From contig NZ_VORB01000001.1 in NCBI RefSeq assembly GCF_007995015.1, forward strand, positions 310,001 to 374,000: DNA of 64,000 nucleotides, in the 5' to 3' direction. Numbering within the stretch: position 1 is the first letter of the stretch; every line of letters starts with the position of its first letter. Position numbers and translations under genes: made by a program. Shown in pieces: positions 18,616 through 25,034 of this stretch. This stretch comes from Luteibaculum oceani. GTDB taxonomy: Bacteria; Bacteroidota; Bacteroidia; Flavobacteriales_D; Luteibaculaceae. Under the pieces are notes generated by a model, which saw only the letters and a list, made by a program, of their open reading frames with translations, did not search any database and was not told the DNA's origin.

Positions 18616-19062
18616 ATGGCCGAATTGCAAAAACCTCAGCCTCCCAAGGGGGATAGCCCTGAAACCTGGAAAGCAACTATAAGAGCGTTTAATATGGTTT
18701 TCGAAGATGTAGTCTTCGAAGGTTATTCCAAACGTCAGTTAGACGAGTGGGTTAAACACGAAATAATTGATACCGCGGAAATTACCGAAATAGAGCGCAT
18801 TGGATTAACCGATGAAGACAATGAAAACCCCAAGCGATCTAACAAAGAAATCGTAAGAGACCTTATCCACGAAAAGCTTGAATTTTATCAAAATCAAATT
18901 GAGAATTTAGAGCGTGTAATTAAAGAATCGGAGCAACAAGCATCGATTTTTGGGGACGACGATCAGTACAATCAAGCAAGAAAGAGAGACATAGAACGCT
19001 ACAAAACATTAATCGAAGAGTTAAAAATACTTTCCAAAGCAGAAATTATTGTAAACGATTAA
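18616..19062 (+). CDS. Conserved-looking hypothetical protein, coiled-coil C-terminus
   Basis: A 148-residue soluble protein that I do not recognise. The N-terminus is Pro/Lys-rich (LQKPQPPKGDSPETW), followed by a compact segment with FNMVFEDVVFEGYS and an acidic middle. From about residue 75 it is one long charged helix (EKLEFYQNQIENLERVIKE) likely to form a coiled coil. It has no signal peptide, no membrane segment and no cysteines. It has its own promoter and a terminator directly after it, so it is a monocistronic unit. The strong promoter and ordinary codon use argue for a real gene, but I infer no function. Confidence 0.75.
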   Translation: MAELQKPQPPKGDSPETWKATIRAFNMVFEDVVFEGYSKRQLDEWVKHEIIDTAEITEIERIGLTDEDNENPKRSNKEIVRDLIHEKLEFYQNQIENLERVIKESEQQASIFGDDDQYNQARKRDIERYKTLIEELKILSKAEIIVND

Positions 19063-19119
19063 TCTTCGACAAATAACTTCGACTCATTCCCCAAGTTTAT
19101 TCGTTGGTCAAAGAATTTT

Positions 19120-19148
19120 AAATAGCCGTGTAAATACGGCTATTTTTA
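19120..19148 (+). terminator. Intrinsic terminator abutting the next start codon
   Basis: AAATAGCCG, loop TGTAAATA, CGGCTATTT, then TTATTT. The stem is 9 bp and the T-run is good. It ends the transcript of the 148-residue protein but lies only 5 nt before the ATG at 19153. Confidence 0.8.
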
Positions 19149-19152
19149 TTTA

Positions 19153-19578
19153 ATGGACTACAACGAATTATTCTCTCAAGAAATCCTACCTCACCCTGGA
19201 GCCAAGATTAAAACTGATATTTCTGGTATACAGTGGTTTTCACCGGATGGGTTGTTTATTTCCGTTCCTTGGAAGAACGTGCCGGAATCTACTATAGAAT
19301 TTATCAAGGAAAGTGAACGGCAATGGGCAATAGATCATGGGGATGAAAAAATTGCCTGGCTAACCATTGTAAACCCTCAAACTCGAAGCTCAAAGGAAGT
19401 TAGAGACTACATGGCCGAGATTTTGCCTAAATACATTAAAGCATTGGCCATGGTTAACTATTCTCCTCTTGGCCGGATGGCTGCAAATCTATTTTTCGGG
19501 ATTAAAAGGCAAGATTATCCAGTTAAGATGTTCTCCAACGTAGAATCCGCCCTTAAGTGGATTAAACCCTATCTATAA
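19153..19578 (+). CDS. STAS/SpoIIAA-like domain protein
   Basis: A 141-residue cytoplasmic protein. The C-terminal half carries the pattern R-x-Y-x-A...I-K-A-x-A-x-V...SPLGR...N-x-F-x-G, then P-V-K-M-F and A-L-x-W-I. This is characteristic of the Bacteroidota STAS/SEC14-like family (sometimes labelled DUF7793) built on a SpoIIAA-like fold. Such proteins are usually found beside kinases and response regulators, as here, 23 nt before a PAS histidine kinase gene. A role as a signalling partner or anti-sigma-like switch is inference. No phosphorylatable serine can be assigned with certainty. Confidence 0.6.
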   Translation: MDYNELFSQEILPHPGAKIKTDISGIQWFSPDGLFISVPWKNVPESTIEFIKESERQWAIDHGDEKIAWLTIVNPQTRSSKEVRDYMAEILPKYIKALAMVNYSPLGRMAANLFFGIKRQDYPVKMFSNVESALKWIKPYL

Positions 19579-19601
19579 ATTAGAATGACTATCTTTTAAA
19601 C

Positions 19602-21425
19602 ATGGTAAATGGTGAATCAAATAATGGGCCCTTAATCCAACTTCAGAAAAGGCTAGAGGCTGCTATTTCTGTGGGAGCGCTTAGTCCGGAAGATTTCCCA
19701 GAATTCTCCCCCACATTTTGCGCACTGTTAACCGAAAAGCTACATTCTAGTATACATCTTACAGAGCGTAAAAAGCGGTTAGAAAACATATTGGATGTAT
19801 TGCTAGAATACAGCAAACTAGACTTTTCGAAATCCGCCACAATTTCAGAAAAAAACGACGAAATAGACGCAATAGCTCTTGGCTTAAATACCCTTGGAGA
19901 AGAGATTACCTACTACAAAAACCAATTAGAAGAAAGTAACCAGGCCCTTGAAATGTCACAGCGTCTTGGTAAGGTCGGGAGCTGGATTTATGATGAACCA
20001 AGCGGGAAAGTTTATTTATCAAAATCACTGCAGGATATATACGGTTATCCAGAATCTGAATTCGATGACTTCTGGAAATTTATAAATCGGTCAGTTCAAG
20101 AAGACCAAGAATTGCTAATAAATACCGTTAAAAAAGTCCGGGCAGATCATAAACCTTTTACCATTCACCATAGAGCTAAAAAACCAAATGGTGAAATCAT
20201 TTATTTAGAATCAAGAGGCGAAGTAAGGCTTAAGGAAGGGAAACTACATAAAATCCAAGGTTCAACCATGGATATCACCTACATGGTGTCTCAGCAAAAG
20301 GAGTTAGTTAACCTTAATAATCTATTGCATGAAAAACAGAAATTGTTAGAAAATGCACAGCGTATTGCGAAAATTGGTAGTTGGAAATGGGAAATTAAAA
20401 CGAACCAAATAACATGGTCTAAGGCATTATACGAAATATATGAAGTACCCGATAAAACACCTCTTTCACTTGAGGCCTTTCAAAAACTTTTGCATCCAGA
20501 TGACCAAGGAAAGTTGAATGCTGCCATACAAAAATGCATAGAATCGGGTGAACCCTATGTGGTAAAACACAGAATTTTATGTGGTGACCAAGTAAAGTGG
20601 TTAGAAGGTAGGGGCGAAAGAATATTAAAGGACGGGGAGCTATTTGCACTGCAAGGCACTGGACACGAAATAACGGAACTGGTAGAAAACCAAATTCGTT
20701 TGGAGGAGCTCAACAAAACCCTAGAGAAAAAAGTAAAATCGAGAACAGAAGAACTCGAGGCGTTTACCTACAGTGTATCTCACGATTTAAGAGCCCCAAT
20801 CAGAGCAATAAATGGTTTTGCTGAAATGATTCTAGAGGATTTTGAAAAAGATCTGGACCCTGAAGCAAAAAGGAAGCTGGGAGTCATTAAAAATAACGCC
20901 TTTAAAATGGGGCAGCTAATTGAAAATTTATTGGCCTTTTCGAGGTTAAGTAAATTCAAACCCAAATTCGAAACCGTTAATTTAAATGCGGTTTTAAAAA
21001 GCAGTTGGGAAACCTGCCTAGAACACAATTCTCATTCGGAAAATGTAAAAGTTGAAATTGCCGAACTGCCTTCGATTTATGGCAACGAAAAACTGCTGGA
21101 GCAGGTATTTATTAACCTTTTGGGCAATGCTATAAAATACTCCTCCAAGGAAGACAAACCCGTAATAACAGTATCCCATGAAGCTTGTGATAAAAACCAC
21201 ACCATTACCGTTTCTGATAACGGAATAGGATTCGATCCAAAATTGTCCGATAAATTATTTAGCGTTTTTGATAGATTACACTCCGATAATGATTTTAAAG
21301 GCTTGGGTGTGGGGCTTGCCATGACCAAAAGAATACTTGACAAACATCAAGCTTCCATTTGGGGCGAATCACAACCAAACCAAGGCGCAAAGTTTAAAAT
21401 TGCATTTCCAAAAACCCTCTTATGA
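19602..21425 (+). CDS. Cytoplasmic PAS-PAS histidine kinase
   Basis: 607 residues with no membrane segment. There is a helical N-terminal region (1-110) and two PAS/PAC domains (about 118-235 and 250-365) that are clearly duplicated, sharing QRLGKVGSWIYD and QRIAKIGSWKWE. A linker helix leads to HisKA with phospho-acceptor H394 in SVSHDLRAPI, then HATPase_c with NLLGNAIKYS, DNGIGF and GLGVGLAMTKRI. The HisKA flavour (HDLRAP, SRL spacing) is that of phytochrome-like/Rcp1-partner kinases. Its stop overlaps the next start by 4 nt (ATGA), so the single-domain REC protein is the obvious phosphate acceptor. The sensed signal is unknown. Confidence 0.92.
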   Translation: MVNGESNNGPLIQLQKRLEAAISVGALSPEDFPEFSPTFCALLTEKLHSSIHLTERKKRLENILDVLLEYSKLDFSKSATISEKNDEIDAIALGLNTLGEEITYYKNQLEESNQALEMSQRLGKVGSWIYDEPSGKVYLSKSLQDIYGYPESEFDDFWKFINRSVQEDQELLINTVKKVRADHKPFTIHHRAKKPNGEIIYLESRGEVRLKEGKLHKIQGSTMDITYMVSQQKELVNLNNLLHEKQKLLENAQRIAKIGSWKWEIKTNQITWSKALYEIYEVPDKTPLSLEAFQKLLHPDDQGKLNAAIQKCIESGEPYVVKHRILCGDQVKWLEGRGERILKDGELFALQGTGHEITELVENQIRLEELNKTLEKKVKSRTEELEAFTYSVSHDLRAPIRAINGFAEMILEDFEKDLDPEAKRKLGVIKNNAFKMGQLIENLLAFSRLSKFKPKFETVNLNAVLKSSWETCLEHNSHSENVKVEIAELPSIYGNEKLLEQVFINLLGNAIKYSSKEDKPVITVSHEACDKNHTITVSDNGIGFDPKLSDKLFSVFDRLHSDNDFKGLGVGLAMTKRILDKHQASIWGESQPNQGAKFKIAFPKTLL

Positions 21426-21847
21426 TAATTGATAAAACGGTAGTGTTAGTAGAAGATTCGCCCGAAGATGCGGAACTAATAAAACGCGCGATTGAAAAAT
21501 CTGGCTTTCAAGGTGAATTCAAATGGTTCTCAAACGGTCCCGATGCTTTGAATTACCTCAGCTTAAAAAAGGATCTTGCTAAACTCTCGGTGGTTATTCT
21601 TGATTATAAAATGGATGGCCTTTCGGGCAAAGATGTTTTAAAGCAAATCAGAACCAACCCTATATCTAAAAACTTACCAGTGGTAATGCTAACCTCTTCC
21701 GACGAATCATCAGATGTTGAGGAATGTTACGGTCTAGGAGTAAACAGTTATGTTGTAAAGCCCAACCATTTTAGCCAATTTAAATCGGTAATTTCCCATT
21801 TAAGTGAATATTGGGTTGGAATAAATAGAGCCCCTAATGTTGGATAA
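21422..21847 (+). CDS. Single-domain response regulator (Rcp1-like)
   Basis: A stand-alone receiver of 141 residues with no output domain. Acidic pocket residues E11 and D12, phospho-acceptor D61 (VVILDYKMDG), T/S switch in VVMLTSSDE and K in VVKPN are all in place. The length and the 'VEDSPEDAELI' opening resemble Rcp1, the partner of phytochrome-type kinases. It overlaps the upstream kinase by 4 nt and the downstream REC-kinase by 11 nt. It probably acts as a phosphate shuttle or through protein binding, not DNA binding. Confidence 0.92.
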   Translation: MIIDKTVVLVEDSPEDAELIKRAIEKSGFQGEFKWFSNGPDALNYLSLKKDLAKLSVVILDYKMDGLSGKDVLKQIRTNPISKNLPVVMLTSSDESSDVEECYGLGVNSYVVKPNHFSQFKSVISHLSEYWVGINRAPNVG

Positions 21848-23279
21848 AAAGCATGAATTAATCGTACTTTTTTTAGAAGATTCCGATGAGGATTATACCC
21901 TAATTGTGCGTGCCTTGGAAAAAGGGCATTTTAAGATAATACCCAACAGAGTAGACAGTTTTGAAAAATTTAAAGAGCAGGTTACCTTCAATCCACCTGA
22001 CATCATTATTTCGGACTACAGCCTGCAAGGATTCACAGGAATTGATGCATTAAATTTCATAAAGGAAAATAACTTCGACGCCCCTTTTGTGGTTGTTAGC
22101 GGCTATATCGGTGAAGAAAAAGCCGTGGAGTTCTTAAAGCTTGGTGCTAAGGACTACATCAGCAAAGAAAGTCTGGAGAAACTTCCTATTGCCCTAGAGC
22201 GGGTGATGCACGAAGTGCGGTTATCCTCAGAAAAAAAATTAACACAACGGAAATTAGAAGCCGAAATTGAGCGGAACAAGAAGCTGGTTACTGCTATGAG
22301 TGAGGGCTTGGTTCTTCTTGACGACAGAAACCAAATTATTTTCACCAACCGCGCATTTCAAAAAATGATAGGATACTCAGAGGGGGAATTAAACAAAATC
22401 CGCTGGGTTCAATTATTAAAAAATCCGCCTGAATTTGTTCCACTTATAAGTAGAACAGAGGGAAGAAGAGAGGTAGAATTACTCAATAAATTTGGAGATT
22501 CAGTTTGGGTGGAAATCAGTCTATCGGAAATTTATGATGGCGATTCGAGACAAATTATTAAGGTAATTAGCGATAAAACCGCAGAACGGGAGTCGGAGGA
22601 AAGACTAAAAGAGTTGAACTCGGAAATGGAGCAACTAATTTACCGAGCCTCTCATGACTTAAGGGGGCCCATCTCCTCTATGGAAGGCCTTCTTGAAAAT
22701 CTAAAGTTAACTGGAATAGACAATGAAATTGCAGAGGCGTTCGAGGAAATGATTGACGATGCCTATCAAATTCTTGACAGTCTTGCTTTAGTGACCAAAT
22801 ACCAACACAACCCCCTTAATGTAGAAACCATTTTCATTAAATCCATGCTTGTGATTATGTGCGAAGAATACTTTTCGGACCTATCTAACAAGATTAAATT
22901 TGACTTGGAAATAATGGATTTGTATACAGACAAAGGCGCGTTTGAAACCATTTTAAGAAACTTAATGGATAACATTTTAAACCACGCGTACACGGAAGGG
23001 AAAAAACTGGAGGTGAAGTTTTCATCTAAAAGAATTAAGGACTACATCCTGTTCTGTGTGGAGGACAATGGGCCTGGAATCTTACCTCAACACCAAGAAA
23101 AAATATTCAACATGTTTTACCGAGCGAACCCAGCAATACATTCAACGGGACTCGGGTTATATCTATCAAAAAAAATAGCCAAGCGGCTTGGAGGTGATTT
23201 ATCTTTGGAGTACTCTGGAGACCGTGGAACAAGATTTTGTCTCGCCATTCCAGACCTTACTACTGAGAAAAAATCATGA
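21837..23279 (+). CDS. REC-PAS-histidine kinase
   Basis: 480 residues: an N-terminal receiver (about 5-125; LEDSDEDY opening, phospho-site in IIISDYSLQG), a short coiled coil, one PAS domain (about 148-255), HisKA with H273 (YRASHDLRGPI), then HATPase_c (NLMDNILNHAY, EDNGPGI, GLGLYLSKKIA). A receiver at the N-terminus makes this a kinase controlled by phosphorylation from another kinase, here presumably the 607-residue protein. It overlaps both flanking receiver genes (11 nt and 4 nt). No membrane segment. Confidence 0.9.
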   Translation: MLDKKHELIVLFLEDSDEDYTLIVRALEKGHFKIIPNRVDSFEKFKEQVTFNPPDIIISDYSLQGFTGIDALNFIKENNFDAPFVVVSGYIGEEKAVEFLKLGAKDYISKESLEKLPIALERVMHEVRLSSEKKLTQRKLEAEIERNKKLVTAMSEGLVLLDDRNQIIFTNRAFQKMIGYSEGELNKIRWVQLLKNPPEFVPLISRTEGRREVELLNKFGDSVWVEISLSEIYDGDSRQIIKVISDKTAERESEERLKELNSEMEQLIYRASHDLRGPISSMEGLLENLKLTGIDNEIAEAFEEMIDDAYQILDSLALVTKYQHNPLNVETIFIKSMLVIMCEEYFSDLSNKIKFDLEIMDLYTDKGAFETILRNLMDNILNHAYTEGKKLEVKFSSKRIKDYILFCVEDNGPGILPQHQEKIFNMFYRANPAIHSTGLGLYLSKKIAKRLGGDLSLEYSGDRGTRFCLAIPDLTTEKKS

Positions 23280-23704
23280 ATCTAAAACGCATTATTCTTA
23301 TTGACGATAATCGGGTTGACAATCTGGTGAATCGTAAAATGTTGGCGGCTTGTGGCTTTTCCTCTCCAATATTAATTTTTGATAATCCAAGAGAGGCCTT
23401 CCAATGGTTTTGCTCCCCAGAAGGATCAAACCAAGATGATGCAAGAAGCACGCTGGTATTACTCGATATTAACATGCCCGACCTTTCTGGCTTCGATCTG
23501 CTAAGCAAGTTAGAAAAAGAGCACCCAATCGGGTTTCCAGATTATTTAATCCTTATGCTCACTTCTTCAAGTGATATTGCGGATCAAATAAGAGCCAGCA
23601 ACTATTCTAGGGTTATGGGTTATTTCCATAAACCACTAAATCCAACAAAAATCAATCAGTCCTTACTTCCTTTACTGGGGAGTTTATTTGGTAAAGCATC
23701 ATAA
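23276..23704 (+). CDS. Single-domain response regulator
   Basis: A 142-residue receiver, last gene of the phosphorelay set. Pocket D10-D11, phospho-acceptor D64 (VLLDINMPDLSG), switch serine/threonine in LILMLTSSSD and the lysine in YFHKPLN are visible. No effector domain. It starts inside the previous stop (ATGA). The relay thus has two kinases and three receiver domains but no DNA-binding or enzymatic output within the operon. Confidence 0.92.
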   Translation: MNLKRIILIDDNRVDNLVNRKMLAACGFSSPILIFDNPREAFQWFCSPEGSNQDDARSTLVLLDINMPDLSGFDLLSKLEKEHPIGFPDYLILMLTSSSDIADQIRASNYSRVMGYFHKPLNPTKINQSLLPLLGSLFGKAS

Positions 23705-23707
23705 AAA

Positions 23708-23729
23708 AAGGCCGAATAAATCCGGCCTT
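23708..23729. terminator. Intrinsic terminator between convergent genes
   Basis: AAGGCCG, loop AATAAATC, CGGCCTT, with an A-run before and a T-rich stretch after. It separates the phosphorelay operon (+) from the cupin gene (-). Confidence 0.8.
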
Positions 23730-23746
23730 CCCTTTTGTATTTTTTA

Positions 23747-24400
23747 TTACTGATTGCTCAGAAAAACCATCCTTGCATCTTTCTGTTGAAACGTAAATCC
23801 TCTTGAGTTTTCGTCAATAAACAAACGGTGAAAATCGTAAGCTGGGATATTTACGGTCTCTTGAGCTTTTAAGGTAAGCTCACCATACACATCCGCAATG
23901 GTCATTTCACCATCCATAACAAACACTGTTCTATCCGAATCTACAAATGCCTCGTCGGTGTTGTTATTCTGGTTCGTTAGCAATTGAATCTGGTGATCGT
24001 TCAGTTCCAAAGGTTTAAATTTAAGGTCCTTGAACAAATTTCCTTTTATAAATTCCGAGTGACTTTTACTGAATTTGTGATGTGGTCCCGACACATCTTT
24101 TTGATGAATTGTTAAATAATTGCATCTGCCTGTATCCGTTAACTGAAATGGGTTCCCCTTATCTACAATAATGTATTCTCCCTTCTTTACTCCGACTCGA
24201 GCCCCATTGGCATGCAGAAACTCTAACTCACCATCTAAAACCAGATAAAAAGCCTGTGAATTGACAAAACACTGCCAAGACTCCTCAAAATTTCGGTTTA
24301 AAACCAACTCTACAACATGGTTGTTGCAAGTAAAAACGGGTAGGGCTGTGTGTGCTGTTCTGGCGCTATTTGCCAGAACGGATAAATCCATAGAGAACAT
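23747..24400 (-). CDS. Two-cupin-domain protein
   Basis: 217 residues with two cupin-like beta barrels, about 35-105 (QAFYLVLDGELEF, KKGEYIIVDKG) and about 145-210 (RTVFVMDGEMTI, ETVNIPAYDFHR). Neither barrel shows the full HxH...E...H metal set, though HH and H residues lie between and after the domains. The function may therefore be ligand binding rather than catalysis. No leader, so cytoplasmic. It lies 11 nt after the GNAT gene on the same strand, so they are likely cotranscribed. I do not recognise a specific subfamily. Confidence 0.65.
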   Translation of the reverse strand: MFSMDLSVLANSARTAHTALPVFTCNNHVVELVLNRNFEESWQCFVNSQAFYLVLDGELEFLHANGARVGVKKGEYIIVDKGNPFQLTDTGRCNYLTIHQKDVSGPHHKFSKSHSEFIKGNLFKDLKFKPLELNDHQIQLLTNQNNNTDEAFVDSDRTVFVMDGEMTIADVYGELTLKAQETVNIPAYDFHRLFIDENSRGFTFQQKDARMVFLSNQ

Positions 24401-24411
24401 ATTTATTGATT

Positions 24412-24894
24412 TTAGATTTTCATTCCCATATAGGTTTTACAAGAAAAATGTCCTGTATCACCCATTTTGTCGTCCAAATATTTGAACCCAAACCGCTCGT
24501 ATAATCGAATGGCATCGCTTAATTTTTCCGAGCTTTCAAGGTAACAAAACTTGTACCCTGCTTTTTGCGCAAAATCGATACAATGCTTCAGAAGACCATA
24601 TCCTATACCCTTTCCCCGATGAAGCCCAGAGACAAACATTCTTTGTAGTTCACATACGTCTTCATCAGCGCCAGAAAGCGGAGCTATCCCTCCTCCTCCA
24701 ACAGTTTCACCTTTAATCTCCACCACAAAATATGCGGCTCTCCCACCCCCGTAACTCTTAGATAATTGCCTTATAACAGGATCGGTATATACCGTTCCCT
24801 CAATGGCCATTCCATATTCCTCCAGACTCCTTTTGATAATCTGTTCCATCGAGATATTATCTCGCTCCTGGATTTCCCTAACCGATATTTCCAT
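24412..24894 (-). CDS. GNAT family N-acetyltransferase
   Basis: 160 residues spanning a complete GNAT fold. The acetyl-CoA-binding motif A is clear: a beta strand CELQRMFV followed by the pyrophosphate loop HRGKGIGYGLL (R/Q-x-x-G-x-G pattern). Motif B follows with YKFCYLESS and the final YERFGFKYL strand-helix. The acceptor cannot be predicted; many such enzymes acetylate amino acids, amines or toxic analogues. First gene of a two-gene unit with the cupin protein. Confidence 0.88.
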   Translation of the reverse strand: MEISVREIQERDNISMEQIIKRSLEEYGMAIEGTVYTDPVIRQLSKSYGGGRAAYFVVEIKGETVGGGGIAPLSGADEDVCELQRMFVSGLHRGKGIGYGLLKHCIDFAQKAGYKFCYLESSEKLSDAIRLYERFGFKYLDDKMGDTGHFSCKTYMGMKI

Positions 24895-25034
24895 ATTACT
24901 TCCGCAAAGGGCATTGAAGTTATTTCCTTTTTCTAAAATATCATACCTATTATTCCCTAAATTTCGATAACTAAAAACCAGCTAAAACCCTTGTAAAGCA
25001 TTGTTTTTCAGGTTTTTATGACCAAAATCATTTT

